A DNA stretch of 64,000 nucleotides, taken from Seonamhaeicola sediminis. GTDB taxonomy: Bacteria > Bacteroidota > Bacteroidia > Flavobacteriales > Flavobacteriaceae. Positions 18,911 through 28,147 of the stretch are shown in pieces. A model generated the notes under the pieces. The model searched no databases. It saw only the letters and a list, made by a program, of their open reading frames with translations, and had not been told where the DNA came from. The number at the start of each line of letters is the position of its first letter. Positions within the stretch are counted from its first letter, which is position 1. The translations under genes were made by a program, and so were the position numbers. The DNA is taken from contig NZ_SMZJ02000001.1 of the NCBI RefSeq assembly GCF_004358095.2, positions 62,001 through 126,000 on the forward strand. Direction: 5' to 3'.

Positions 18911-21115
18911 CTAATTAGCGACTTCACTTATAAATTTAATTCGATAGAGACGCAATTCTTCATCATCATAATCGCCATCAAACTCTTCAATAGCCTCATT
19001 GATTGAGTCGGTTTCAGACTCCATAAAATATTCGTGAATTTCTTCTTGTTGATCTTCATCTAAAATTTCATCTATCCAATAATCTATATTGAGTTTAGTA
19101 CCAGAATATACAATGGCTTCCATTTGTTTTATAAACTCATTCATTTCTAAACCTTTAGCAGAAGCAATATCATCTAAAGGCAATTTTCTATCTATATTCT
19201 GTATGATATATAGTTTGTTTGCAGAATTACTACCAGTTGATTTAACCACCAAATCATCTGGTCTAACTATATCATTTTCCTCTACATATTTAGCTATTAG
19301 AGCAACAAAATCCTTTCCATATTTCTTAGCTTTACCCTCTCCAACACCATGCACATTTCCAAGTTCTGATAAAGAAATAGGATATTTAAGCGCCATATCT
19401 TCAAGCGAAGGATCTTGGAAAATAACAAATGGTGGAACTCCAAGTTTTTTTGCATTTTTCTTTCGAAGATCTTTAAGCATATTCATAAGTGTTTCATCGG
19501 CCACACCTCCACCGCCTTTAGCAGCTGTCACTATACCAGAATCATCTTGATTGCTATCAAATACGTGATCTTCGGTCATCATAAATGATGTTGGATTCTT
19601 GATAAATAGTCGGCCGTCATCATTCAACTTAATAACACCATAAGCTTCTATATCCTTTTTAAGATAACCGGTAACTAACACTTGCCTTAAAAGTGCCATC
19701 CAATAGTTTTTATCTTTGCCTTTTCCTTTACCAAAAAATGGTTGTTCATTGGTTTTATGTGAGTTAATGAGAGCATTTTCCTTACCAACAATTACATTTA
19801 CCAAATCCTTAGACTTATATTTTTCGTTAGTATCTCTTATAATTTGTAAAAGAATAACCACATCATCTTTGGCTTCGTGCTTCTTTTTAGGGTGTCTAAC
19901 GTTGTCATCCATATCGCCTCCTTCACCAGTTTCATTGTCAAACTCTTCACCAAAATAATGTAAAATAAATTTTCTTCTAGATATTGAAGTTTCAGCAAAA
20001 GCAACAACCTCCTGCAATAGTGCATGACCAATTTCTTGTTCAGCAACGGGTTTACCAGACATAAACTTTTCCAGTTTTTCAATGTCTTTATAGGAATAAA
20101 ACGCTAAACAATGACCCTCGCCGCCATCACGTCCGGCGCGTCCTGTTTCCTGATAATAACTTTCTATACTCTTAGGTATATCATGATGAATAACAAAGCG
20201 TACATCTGGTTTATCAATTCCCATCCCAAAGGCAATAGTAGCTACCACAACATCAATATCTTCCATTAAAAACATATCTTGATGATTGCTTCTAGATTTG
20301 GCATCTAAGCCAGCATGGTAAGGAACTGCCTTAATACCATTAACTTGTAAAACTTGAGCAAGTTCTTCAACGCGTTTTCTACTTAAACAATATACTATAC
20401 CCGATTTACCTTCGTTTTGCTTGATAAATCTAATTATATCTGCATCTACACTTTTAGTTTTTGGTCGAACTTCGTAGTATAAATTAGGTCTGTTAAAAGA
20501 CGCTTTAAAAGTTTTAGCACCAGTTATACCTAAATTTTTAATAATGTCTTCTTGTACTTTTGGAGTTGCTGTTGCCGTCAATCCTATTATGGGTATGTTC
20601 TCTCCTATTCTACCAATTATATGACGTAAATTCCTGTATTCTGGCCTAAAATCGTGCCCCCATTCGCTAATACAGTGTGCCTCATCAATAGCCATAAAAG
20701 ACACCTTTACGGTTCTTAAAAAATCAACATTTTCATCCTTGGTTAATGACTCTGGAGCTACGTATAAAAGTTTGGTAACACCATTTGTAATATCTTCTTT
20801 AACGCGTTTAACCTCTGTTTTGTTCAATGATGAATTTAAAACGTGGGCAATACCTTCTTCATTAGAAACCCCTCTTATGGCATCTACTTGATTTTTCATT
20901 AAGGCTATTAAGGGTGATACCACAATAGCAGTACCCTCTTGCATTAACGCAGGAAGTTGGTAACATAACGACTTACCGCCGCCAGTTGGCATTATTACAA
21001 ACGTATGGTTTCCTGAAATAATACTCTCAACAACATCTTCTTGCAACCCCTTGAATTTATTAAACCCAAAATACTTCTTTAGTGCAGAGTGCAAGTCACT
21101 TTTTGCTACTAACAT
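18911..21115 (-). CDS. recQ: ATP-dependent DNA helicase RecQ
   Basis: 734-aa 3'-to-5' helicase of recombination and repair. Helicase motifs are FKGLQEDVVESI, Walker A MPTGGGKSLCYQLP, IAIDEAHCISEWGHDFRP, LTATATPKVQEDI, YCLSRKRVEEL, ATIAFGMGIDKPDVRFVIH and QETGRAGRDG. A winged-helix RQC region follows, then an HRDC domain (about 550-625, LRKKNAKKLGVPPFVIFQD) and a long C-terminal tail ending acidic. The zinc module after HYFGEE normally reads CGxCDxC; here the stretch is DNETGEGGDMDDNVRHPKKK and has no cysteine, so zinc binding appears lost. It is divergent from kdsD. Confidence 0.95.
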   Translation of the reverse strand: MLVAKSDLHSALKKYFGFNKFKGLQEDVVESIISGNHTFVIMPTGGGKSLCYQLPALMQEGTAIVVSPLIALMKNQVDAIRGVSNEEGIAHVLNSSLNKTEVKRVKEDITNGVTKLLYVAPESLTKDENVDFLRTVKVSFMAIDEAHCISEWGHDFRPEYRNLRHIIGRIGENIPIIGLTATATPKVQEDIIKNLGITGAKTFKASFNRPNLYYEVRPKTKSVDADIIRFIKQNEGKSGIVYCLSRKRVEELAQVLQVNGIKAVPYHAGLDAKSRSNHQDMFLMEDIDVVVATIAFGMGIDKPDVRFVIHHDIPKSIESYYQETGRAGRDGGEGHCLAFYSYKDIEKLEKFMSGKPVAEQEIGHALLQEVVAFAETSISRRKFILHYFGEEFDNETGEGGDMDDNVRHPKKKHEAKDDVVILLQIIRDTNEKYKSKDLVNVIVGKENALINSHKTNEQPFFGKGKGKDKNYWMALLRQVLVTGYLKKDIEAYGVIKLNDDGRLFIKNPTSFMMTEDHVFDSNQDDSGIVTAAKGGGGVADETLMNMLKDLRKKNAKKLGVPPFVIFQDPSLEDMALKYPISLSELGNVHGVGEGKAKKYGKDFVALIAKYVEENDIVRPDDLVVKSTGSNSANKLYIIQNIDRKLPLDDIASAKGLEMNEFIKQMEAIVYSGTKLNIDYWIDEILDEDQQEEIHEYFMESETDSINEAIEEFDGDYDDEELRLYRIKFISEVAN

Positions 21116-21335
21116 GAATAAAATTACTATTAATTATCTACTTGAAATTATATTAACATCCAATTTACAGAATATCTTAACAATATAACTTAAAGACGCC
21201 CTCTTCTTTTTTTCGTCCTTTATTTATAACTTTTAGAATGAAACCTTTACCTAAAATAATTACTAAAGATAGTGGTACAATTATTTTTAGCGCCAATGGT
21301 TACAAACTACTATTATAAAATCAATATATACAAAC

Positions 21336-21353
21336 ACATGAAAAAATTCATGT
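21336..21353. promoter_or_regulatory. Perfect palindrome abutting the kdsD -7 box
   Basis: ACATGAA (21336-21342) and TTCATGT (21347-21353) are exact inverted repeats with four A between them. The last base is the first base of the predicted -7 box at 21353-21360, so a bound protein would cover the promoter. The rest of the 338-bp recQ-kdsD gap shows no gene beyond an unsupported 26-codon frame at 21238. Confidence 0.4.
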
Positions 21354-21360
21354 ACTTTTG
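21353..21360 (+). promoter_or_regulatory. Probable -7 box of the kdsD-tatC-lptB unit
   Basis: TACTTTTG matches TAnnTTTG exactly. It lies about 93 nt upstream of the kdsD TTG start, leaving a long leader. No clear -33 TTG is visible. Confidence 0.4.
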
Positions 21361-21453
21361 TACAGAGAATCCAAATTACAACAAAATTTAAAATTTGGAT
21401 ACCATTAAAGATAATAAAATCTTTAAGAGCATCAACTAAAAAGAAATTAAATT

Positions 21454-22419
21454 TTGAATAGGGAGACATCTATTTTACAAATTGCTAAACAAACTATAGA
21501 GGCAGAAAGTAAAGCCATTTTTAATCTTTCTAATTTAATAACTGATGATTTTGCCGAAGCCGTAAAACTAATCTACAATTCTAAAGGGCGCGTCATTATT
21601 ACCGGAATTGGTAAAAGTGCCATTATTGCCAATAAAATTGTGGCTACATTAAATTCTACGGGTACACCTGCTATATTTATGCATGCGGCAGATGCTATTC
21701 ACGGTGATTTAGGACTTATTTTAAAAGACGATGTTGTGATTTGCATTTCTAAAAGTGGTAATACCCCAGAAATTAAGGTTCTGGTTCCGCTAATTAAAAA
21801 TGCTAAAAACAAAATGATTGCCATTACTGGAAATAAAGATTCATTTTTGGGGCAACAAGTTGACTATGTTCTTGACACCTATGTTGAAAAGGAAGCCTGT
21901 CCAAATAATCTAGCGCCTACCACAAGTACCACAGCACAACTGGTTATGGGAGATGCATTGGCGGTGTGCTTATTAGAAATGCGAGGCTTTTCAAGTAAAG
22001 ACTTTGCTAAATATCACCCAGGCGGTGCTTTAGGAAAAAAACTGTATTTACGGGTTTATGACATTTCATCGGTTAACGAAAAACCTCAAGTACACCCATC
22101 AACTAATATTAAAGATGTTATTGTTGAAATTACTCAAAAACGATTAGGAGTTACTGCAGTAGTTGAAAACGATAAAATTGTTGGTATTGTAACCGACGGT
22201 GATATCAGGCGTATGTTGAGTAATTCTGATAATTTCACCTCGTTATCAGCAAAAGATATAATGAGTGCCAACCCTAAGCGAGTACACGCCGAAACAATGG
22301 CCGTTGACGCTCTGGAACTTATGGAAGTAAATGAAATTACTCAGCTTCTTGTTGAAGAAAACGGTCAATATGCTGGCGTTATTCATCTACACGACTTAAT
22401 TAAAGAAGGCATTATATAA
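21454..22419 (+). CDS. kdsD: Arabinose-5-phosphate isomerase (KpsF/GutQ/KdsD family)
   Basis: 321 aa. It converts ribulose-5-phosphate to arabinose-5-phosphate, the precursor of the Kdo sugar of lipopolysaccharide. The SIS domain is about residues 10-190, with VIITGIGKSAIIANKIVATL and CISKSGNTPEI (sugar phosphate loops), and the family motif FAKYHPGGALGKKL. Two CBS domains fill 205-321, with GVTAVVENDKIVGIVTDGDIRR. An in-frame TAA lies at 21448, so ATG is unavailable and the TTG at 21454 (an upstream ATT is the only alternative) must start translation. The stop overlaps the tatC ATG (TAATG), indicating coupling. Its neighbour lptB fits a role in LPS. Confidence 0.93.
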   Translation: MNRETSILQIAKQTIEAESKAIFNLSNLITDDFAEAVKLIYNSKGRVIITGIGKSAIIANKIVATLNSTGTPAIFMHAADAIHGDLGLILKDDVVICISKSGNTPEIKVLVPLIKNAKNKMIAITGNKDSFLGQQVDYVLDTYVEKEACPNNLAPTTSTTAQLVMGDALAVCLLEMRGFSSKDFAKYHPGGALGKKLYLRVYDISSVNEKPQVHPSTNIKDVIVEITQKRLGVTAVVENDKIVGIVTDGDIRRMLSNSDNFTSLSAKDIMSANPKRVHAETMAVDALELMEVNEITQLLVEENGQYAGVIHLHDLIKEGII

Positions 22420-23243
22420 TGGCGAAAAAAAATATAAACGAGATGTCGTTTTTAGACCATCTTGAAGATTTACGATGGCACTTAATTAGAATTTGTTTAG
22501 CAGTTATTATAGTAGCTACCTTAGCTTTTATTTTTAGTCGCTTTATTTTTGATAAAATTATTTTCGCACCATTAGACATGAGTTTTCCAACTTATGATTT
22601 TTTATGTAAAGCAGCTACTTTTATTGGTGTTGATACCACTTTTTGTAACGAAAAAGTACCTATGATTATACAAAACCGCACTATGGCTGGTCAGTTTTCA
22701 GCAGATATCTGGACGGCTATTTTAGGAGGATTTGTTATTTCTTTTCCATACGTAATTTATCAACTTTGGAAATTTGTAAGTCCTGGTTTGCATGAGAATG
22801 AAAGAAAACACTCCAAAGGATTCATTATCATTTCATCTATCTTGTTCTTTATTGGTGTTTTATTTGGATACTATATTGTAACGCCTTTATCCATTAACTT
22901 CCTGGCTAATTATAGCGTTTCTGAAACGGTTGATAATCAAATAGACATTAGTTCTTATATAGCATTGGTACGTTCATCTGCCCTTGCTTCTGGACTTATT
23001 TTTGAACTACCAATTATCATTTATTTTTTTACCAGAATAGGTCTAGTGACCCCAGAAATTTTAAAGAAATATAGAAAGTATGCCTTGGTTGTAGTTTTGA
23101 TACTATCTGCCATAATTACACCGCCAGATATAGCAAGTCAGGTTATTGTAGCCATTCCCATTATAATTCTGTACCAAGTAAGTATTTATATTTCTAAACT
23201 TGTTGTTAGAAAACAAAAACGAAAGGAAGCTGTAAAAGCCTAG
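22419..23243 (+). CDS. tatC: Twin-arginine translocase subunit TatC
   Basis: 274-aa inner-membrane core of the Tat system that recognises RR signal peptides. The start MSFLDHLEDLRWHLIR is the conserved N-terminal amphipathic region with the Glu needed for signal recognition. Six membrane helices follow; FVSPGLHENERKHSKGFI is the conserved first cytoplasmic loop and SALASGLIFELPI the conserved helix 4-5 region. It overlaps the kdsD stop by one base. The periplasmic loop after helix 1 carries a Bacteroidota-type insert of about 45 residues with two cysteines. No tatA gene is adjacent. Confidence 0.95.
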   Translation: MAKKNINEMSFLDHLEDLRWHLIRICLAVIIVATLAFIFSRFIFDKIIFAPLDMSFPTYDFLCKAATFIGVDTTFCNEKVPMIIQNRTMAGQFSADIWTAILGGFVISFPYVIYQLWKFVSPGLHENERKHSKGFIIISSILFFIGVLFGYYIVTPLSINFLANYSVSETVDNQIDISSYIALVRSSALASGLIFELPIIIYFFTRIGLVTPEILKKYRKYALVVVLILSAIITPPDIASQVIVAIPIIILYQVSIYISKLVVRKQKRKEAVKA

Positions 23244-23288
23244 TACTTTTAAACCCAATAATTAATTAAATTTTACGTTATTGCAAGT

Positions 23289-24029
23289 ATGATTTTAAGA
23301 GCCGAAAATTTAATGAAGTCCTATAGCGGGCGAAAAGTTGTAAAAGACGTTTCTCTTGAAGTAAATCAAGGTGAAATTGTAGGGTTGTTAGGACCTAATG
23401 GTGCTGGTAAGACTACTTCGTTCTATATGATTGTGGGGCTTATTAAACCTAACGGCGGGCAAATATTTCTTGACAACACCGAGATTACCAAATTCCCTAT
23501 GTACAAACGTGCCCAAAACGGTATTGGTTATTTAGCACAAGAAGCATCAGTATTTAGGAAATTAAGTATTGAGGATAATATTCTAAGTGTACTTCAACTT
23601 ACTAAACTAAGCAAAAAGGAACAACGCCATAAAATGGAATCTTTAATTGAAGAATTTGGTTTAGGACATATTAGAAAAAATAGAGGTGATTTACTCTCTG
23701 GTGGTGAGCGCCGTAGAACGGAAATTGCACGTGCCCTAGCCACCGACCCTAATTTTATTTTGCTAGACGAACCTTTTGCAGGTGTTGACCCTGTTGCTGT
23801 TGAGGATATTCAACGTATTGTAGCACAACTTACCAAAAAAAATATTGGTATTCTTATTACTGACCATAACGTACAAGAAACCCTTGCTATTACAGATAGA
23901 ACCTATTTGATGTTTGAAGGAGGCATATTAAAACACGGTGCACCCGAAGACCTTGCAAATGATGAAATGGTTCGAAAGGTGTATTTGGGTCAGAACTTTG
24001 AGTTGCGTAAAAAGAAGATTAGGGATTAG
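23289..24029 (+). CDS. lptB: LPS export ABC transporter ATP-binding protein LptB
   Basis: 246-aa ATPase that drives LPS extraction by LptFG. Walker A is [14 protein letters not shown], the Q-loop [14 protein letters not shown] is characteristic of LptB, the signature is [16 protein letters not shown], and Walker B is [15 protein letters not shown] with the catalytic Glu present. The C-terminal segment [11 protein letters not shown] is also family-typical. It lies 45 bp after tatC and converges with the DUF808 gene with only 4 bp between stops. Confidence 0.95.
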   Translation: MILRAENLMKSYSGRKVVKDVSLEVNQGEIVGLLGPNGAGKTTSFYMIVGLIKPNGGQIFLDNTEITKFPMYKRAQNGIGYLAQEASVFRKLSIEDNILSVLQLTKLSKKEQRHKMESLIEEFGLGHIRKNRGDLLSGGERRRTEIARALATDPNFILLDEPFAGVDPVAVEDIQRIVAQLTKKNIGILITDHNVQETLAITDRTYLMFEGGILKHGAPEDLANDEMVRKVYLGQNFELRKKKIRD

Positions 24030-24033
24030 CCTC

Positions 24034-24930
24034 TTATGCTTTTTGGGCACTTCCTTTAAAAAGTAATTTAAATACTTGCAATAATAAAACTGCAACAATT
24101 CCAACAATTAAGCCTACCAAAAATTCAACAAGAAACGATGGTAAGTTTATATCTTTAACCAAATGATGAACAAACTCAATATGGTGAACAAAAACCCCAC
24201 CTGCCACCAATAACAAAGCAATGGTACCTATAATAGCTAAACTTTTAATGATTATAGGTAAGGCTCTAATTAACACGTTACCTATATGGTGTAAAATGCT
24301 TTTTCCATTACCAATTTTAACTAATTTATAGCCAAAATCATCCATTCTCACTAGTATCGCCACTATGCCATAAACCCCTACTGTAGCTATAATGCACACA
24401 ATGGTTACTACTAATATTTGGTTTAAAATAGGCGCTTCTAAAACAGTACCTAATGCAATTATTACAATTTCAACAGATAAAATGAAATCTGTAATTATAG
24501 CAGACTTAATTTTCTTTTTTTCTGAAAGTAACAGTTCTTCTTTAGTTAAATTCTGTTCATCTATTATATCCGCTTTGGTTTCATCTTTATGATTCTTATG
24601 AAAAAAATACTCATATATTTTTTCAGCACCCTCATAAGCTAAATATATACCACCAAGCACTAAAGCAATGGTTATTGCAATAGGTAAAAAAGCACTTAAT
24701 AAGAAGGCTATGGGTAATATGATGATTTTATTAAGAGCAGACCCTTTTGTTATAGCCCAAAGAACAGGTAACTCTCTTGAAGACACAAAACCTGTTGCTT
24801 TTTCTGCATTTACCGCCAAGTCATCTCCTAAAATACCAGCCGTTTTTTTTGTTGAAATTTTACTCATTATAACAACATCATCCATGAGTGCTGCAACATC
24901 ATCTAATAACGCAAAAAAACCAGAAGCCAT
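24034..24930 (-). CDS. DUF808 family inner membrane protein (YedI-like)
   Basis: 298 aa. The signature N-terminus MASGFFALLDDVAALMDDVV is followed by LPVLWAITKGSALNKIII and five or so membrane helices. A charged cytoplasmic segment rich in Lys and Glu (about 108-140) separates two helix groups. The family has no assigned function. It begins 4 bp downstream of pssA, so the two are likely one transcript. Confidence 0.9.
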   Translation of the reverse strand: MASGFFALLDDVAALMDDVVIMSKISTKKTAGILGDDLAVNAEKATGFVSSRELPVLWAITKGSALNKIIILPIAFLLSAFLPIAITIALVLGGIYLAYEGAEKIYEYFFHKNHKDETKADIIDEQNLTKEELLLSEKKKIKSAIITDFILSVEIVIIALGTVLEAPILNQILVVTIVCIIATVGVYGIVAILVRMDDFGYKLVKIGNGKSILHHIGNVLIRALPIIIKSLAIIGTIALLLVAGGVFVHHIEFVHHLVKDINLPSFLVEFLVGLIVGIVAVLLLQVFKLLFKGSAQKA

Positions 24931-24934
24931 AATT

Positions 24935-25696
24935 TTATGTTGAAGTAATACTGTCTAAAACAGACATGATTATGTAAACTAAAATAATTAAAGGAATAGC
25001 GGCAAATTGAAGCACAATTAACAATACCACACAAAGCATTATAAAAATATATCGGGTGGCATTGGCTTTAAATCCCCAATTTTTAAACTTTAACGCAAAT
25101 AATTTTATACCGGAGTTTAATAGCCAACAACTTAAAATGGTCATACCAATTAAAAACCATTTGTTTAAAATAATGGCATTAATAATATCATTATTTTGAA
25201 ACTCCAATATTAACGGTAACGATACAATTAACAAGGCGTTAGCAGGTGTTGGTAATCCCTTAAAATAATTTTGTTGTTCTGTATCTACATTAAATTTTGC
25301 CAGTCTATAAGCTGAGGCTAATGTGATTGATAGACCGAATAATGGCAATACATAGTAAAATTCAGGATACTCAAATTCAAAACCAATTGTTCTGTTATAT
25401 CCAATTCCATCAACAGTTTCTTGCCATAAAGGGCCAACTAATTGCAGTAATTTATACATTATAATTCCGGGCACTAACCCACTAGTCACAACATCGGCTA
25501 AAGAATCTAGTTGCAATCCTATATCACTTTGAACATTTAGTTTTCTGGCGGCAAATCCGTCAAAAAAATCGAAGAAAATACCAAAAAACACAAAAAATGC
25601 AGCCGTAACAAAATTATCGTTTACAGCATATATTACAGCAATACTACCACATAAGAGGTTTAATAATGTTAGAGCATTTGGAATATATCGCTTCAT
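24935..25696 (-). CDS. pssA: CDP-diacylglycerol-serine O-phosphatidyltransferase
   Basis: 253-aa membrane enzyme that makes phosphatidylserine, the precursor of phosphatidylethanolamine. The CDP-alcohol phosphotransferase signature appears as DGFAARKLNVQSDIGLQLDS at about 46-65, followed by LAD, giving the DG-x2-AR-x8-G-x3-D-x3-D pattern with all acidic residues present. The N-terminal RYIPNALTLLNLLCG segment is typical. Several hydrophobic helices follow. No decarboxylase gene is adjacent. It is first in a two-gene unit with DUF808. Confidence 0.92.
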   Translation of the reverse strand: MKRYIPNALTLLNLLCGSIAVIYAVNDNFVTAAFFVFFGIFFDFFDGFAARKLNVQSDIGLQLDSLADVVTSGLVPGIIMYKLLQLVGPLWQETVDGIGYNRTIGFEFEYPEFYYVLPLFGLSITLASAYRLAKFNVDTEQQNYFKGLPTPANALLIVSLPLILEFQNNDIINAIILNKWFLIGMTILSCWLLNSGIKLFALKFKNWGFKANATRYIFIMLCVVLLIVLQFAAIPLIILVYIIMSVLDSITST

Positions 25697-25750
25697 CTAA
25701 GAATTTTAATTTAAAAGAAAGTCTCGACGTTTTGCATTAAAACTTTCATT

Positions 25751-25788
25751 CCTGCTGTCACACTGAGCGCAGTCGAAGTGACGGCAGG
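25751..25788. repeat. Single palindromic repeat upstream of the PorV-like gene
   Basis: CCTGCTGTCAC (25751-25761) and GTGACGGCAGG (25778-25788) are inverted with one G-T pair. The core CACTGAGCGCAGTCGAAGTG resembles the short intergenic repeats of the polysaccharide locus. This is the only clear copy outside that locus. Confidence 0.7.
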
Positions 25789-25863
25789 TATCCAAAATAA
25801 CAAACAATTTTACTGTAAAACAAGTAATAAACAATAACTATTACATTTTACAGTTTATAGGTT

Positions 25864-25871
25864 TATATTTG
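25864..25871 (+). promoter_or_regulatory. -7 box of the PorV-like gene
   Basis: TATATTTG matches TAnnTTTG exactly and ends 14 nt before the preferred TTG start (25886), so the leader would be very short. A clear TTG -33 box is missing. Confidence 0.45.
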
Positions 25872-25885
25872 TAAAAAAATTGCGA

Positions 25886-26956
25886 TTGAAAGTTTACATA
25901 AGCGTTATATTTTGTTTACTATCGGTTTCTGTGTTTGCTCAAACCACTAGAAAATATTCTAACGAGTTTATGAACATAGGCGTGGATGCTGCAGCCTTAG
26001 GCATGAGTAGTGCAGTAACATCACATACTGCCGATGTAAATTCAGGGTATTGGAATCCGGCAGGACTTTTGGCGCTTGAGGATAACCAATTGGCATTGAT
26101 GCACTCCAGTTATTTTGCCAATATTGCTAATTATGATTATGCTGCTTTTGCCATGCCTTTAGATAACCAAAGTGCCATAGGCATCTCTTTAATTAGATTT
26201 GCGGTTGATGATATTTTAAACACCACGCAGCTTATTGATCAACAAGGGAATATTAATTATGATAGAATAAGTCTTTTCTCTACAGCAGATTATGGACTCA
26301 CATTTTCTTACGCCAGAAAATTACCTGTTCAAGGTTTAAATTATGGGGTTAATGCCAAAGTGATTCGACGCGTTATTGGCGATTTTGCGTCGTCTTGGGG
26401 GTTTGGTTTAGATGCCGGCATTCAGTTTGAAACTAATAACAATTGGAAGTTTGGCATCATGGCACGCGACATTACAACAACATTTAATGCTTGGGCTATT
26501 GATGAAGGTGAATTTGAGAACATTAGAAATGCCGTTGAAGGGCAAAATCAAGAACTTCCTGAAACTACCGAAATCACCATTCCAAAATTACAAATAGGTT
26601 TTTCTAAATTATTCAATTTTAATTATGATTATACTTTATTGGCCGCTGCCAATCTGAATGTGCGTTTTGAAGAAAATAACGATATTATTTCAACATCCTT
26701 TGCCAGTGTCAATCCGGCTTTAGGTTTTGAGTTTGGGTATATAGATATGGTGTATTTACGTGCTGGTATGGGAAACTTCCAAAATGAACTACAAATAGAC
26801 AACACAGAGCAACTTACCTTTCAACCCAGTTTTGGCGTAGGTTTTAAATACAATGGTATTCAAATAGATTACGCTTTCACCGATATAGGAGACCAAAGTG
26901 TAGCCCTATACTCTAACGTATTTTCTTTAAAACTAGATTTTAGTATTTTTAGATGA
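25886..26956 (+). CDS. PorV/PorQ-family outer membrane beta-barrel protein (possibly PorV2)
   Basis: 356 aa from the TTG at 25886 (an alternative TTG lies two codons upstream; no ATG fits). A signal peptide MKVYISVIFCLLSVSVFAQ is followed by MNIGVDAAALGMSSAV and NSGYWNPAGLL, the typical N-terminus of the PorV/PorQ/UPF0164 family related to FadL barrels. The chain ends LKLDFSIFR. PorV shuttles T9SS cargo to the sortase PorU; this gene may encode the PorV2 paralogue, whose role is less clear. Its stop overlaps the ATG of the DUF4105 gene (ATGA), so translation is coupled. Confidence 0.85.
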   Translation: MKVYISVIFCLLSVSVFAQTTRKYSNEFMNIGVDAAALGMSSAVTSHTADVNSGYWNPAGLLALEDNQLALMHSSYFANIANYDYAAFAMPLDNQSAIGISLIRFAVDDILNTTQLIDQQGNINYDRISLFSTADYGLTFSYARKLPVQGLNYGVNAKVIRRVIGDFASSWGFGLDAGIQFETNNNWKFGIMARDITTTFNAWAIDEGEFENIRNAVEGQNQELPETTEITIPKLQIGFSKLFNFNYDYTLLAAANLNVRFEENNDIISTSFASVNPALGFEFGYIDMVYLRAGMGNFQNELQIDNTEQLTFQPSFGVGFKYNGIQIDYAFTDIGDQSVALYSNVFSLKLDFSIFR

Positions 26957-28131
26957 TGACAAAAAAATTACTATTTCTCCTTATAATAGTTTCATCATGC
27001 GTTTACGCACAGCAAACAACACTTTCTAACACCTCTGAAATTAGTGTTTTAACCATTGGACCAGGTACTTCTCTTAATGATGCTTTTGGCCATAGTGCTT
27101 TTAGAATAAAAGACCCAAACATGGGTTTAGATGTTGTTTATGGTTATGGTGAATACGATTTTGATGCCCCTAATTTTTATTTAAAGTTTGCCAGAGGGAA
27201 ATTAAACTACCTTTTAAGTAAAGATAACTTTAGTAGGTTCTACCAAATCTATGTGTATCATAACAGAACCGTAAAAGAGCAGGTGCTCAATGTATCGCAA
27301 AGCGAAAAACAAACACTTTACAATTACCTATTAAACAATTATAAATCAGAAAATAGAGCGTATTTATACGAATTCTTTTTTGATAATTGTGCTACACGAA
27401 TTAAAGATGTTGCTAAAATAGCTACTAACAATGGTATCACATTTAACAGTCCAAAAGATTTTGAAGCTAAAACATTCCGAAGTTTAATTTATGATAATGT
27501 AAACCAAAACTCTTGGGGCAGTCTAGGGATTGATATCGCTTTAGGTTCAGTTATTGACAGGGAAGCAACCCCCGAAGAACATATGTTTTTACCCGAAAAC
27601 ATTTATGAATTCTTTGAAGTAGCTACAAAAAAAGATGGTTCGCCTTTAGTAAAAAATAGCAATACGATTTTTACTAAAAGACCGACCAAAGTTTCAAATT
27701 CATTTTTTACCAGTCCGTTGCTTATTTTAGGTATTCTCTCTTTAATTATCTTATTCATCACCTATACAGACTTTAAAAAGAGAAAAAGAACCATTTGGTT
27801 GGATATGTTCATATTCAGTTTTACAGGAATCATTGGCATATTAATTTTGCTCCTTTGGTTTGCGACAGACCATATTGGAACCCATCAAAATTACAACCTG
27901 CTTTGGGCCTTTGCTTTAAATATTGTAGTGATTGGCCAACTTTTTAAAGAGACTCCCAAAAAGTGGTTTATAAAGTATTTGAAGTTTTTAATTATCATGC
28001 TTTGCCTTTTGACATTGCATTGGATTATTGGTGTTCAGGTATTTGCCATGAGTTTAATTCCATTAATCATCGCTGTAGGAATACGATATCTATTTTTGGT
28101 AAGGTATTATTCCAATAATCATAATCAATAA
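26953..28131 (+). CDS. DUF4105 membrane protein (Lnb-like candidate lipoprotein N-acyltransferase)
   Basis: 392 aa. A signal peptide (1-19) leads to a DUF4105 domain, about residues 28-210. Two conserved blocks stand out: LNDAFGHSAFRI with His47 and FFFDNCATRI with Cys146, a Cys-His pair like that of NlpC/P60-related enzymes. Four hydrophobic helices fill about 255-385. From memory, a DUF4105 protein (Lnb) has been reported to N-acylate lipoproteins in Bacteroides; whether this flavobacterial copy does the same is inference. It overlaps the PorV-like gene by 4 bp. The last bases lead into a small tandem repeat and the convergent polysaccharide locus. Confidence 0.83.
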   Translation: MMTKKLLFLLIIVSSCVYAQQTTLSNTSEISVLTIGPGTSLNDAFGHSAFRIKDPNMGLDVVYGYGEYDFDAPNFYLKFARGKLNYLLSKDNFSRFYQIYVYHNRTVKEQVLNVSQSEKQTLYNYLLNNYKSENRAYLYEFFFDNCATRIKDVAKIATNNGITFNSPKDFEAKTFRSLIYDNVNQNSWGSLGIDIALGSVIDREATPEEHMFLPENIYEFFEVATKKDGSPLVKNSNTIFTKRPTKVSNSFFTSPLLILGILSLIILFITYTDFKKRKRTIWLDMFIFSFTGIIGILILLLWFATDHIGTHQNYNLLWAFALNIVVIGQLFKETPKKWFIKYLKFLIIMLCLLTLHWIIGVQVFAMSLIPLIIAVGIRYLFLVRYYSNNHNQ

Positions 28132-28143
28132 TCAATAATCAAT
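28121..28143. repeat. Short tandem repeat between convergent genes
   Basis: Three copies of the 7-mer ATAATCA in a row, overlapping the stop of the DUF4105 gene and ending 5 bp before the stop of the phosphoglycosyltransferase gene. It may mark the boundary where the polysaccharide locus joins core DNA; otherwise nothing is known. Confidence 0.6.
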
Positions 28144-28147
28144 TTAG

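Noticed and set aside
21238-21318. 26-codon open frame between recQ and kdsD
   Set aside because: No ribosome site, homology or promoter supports it; it is too short to judge.
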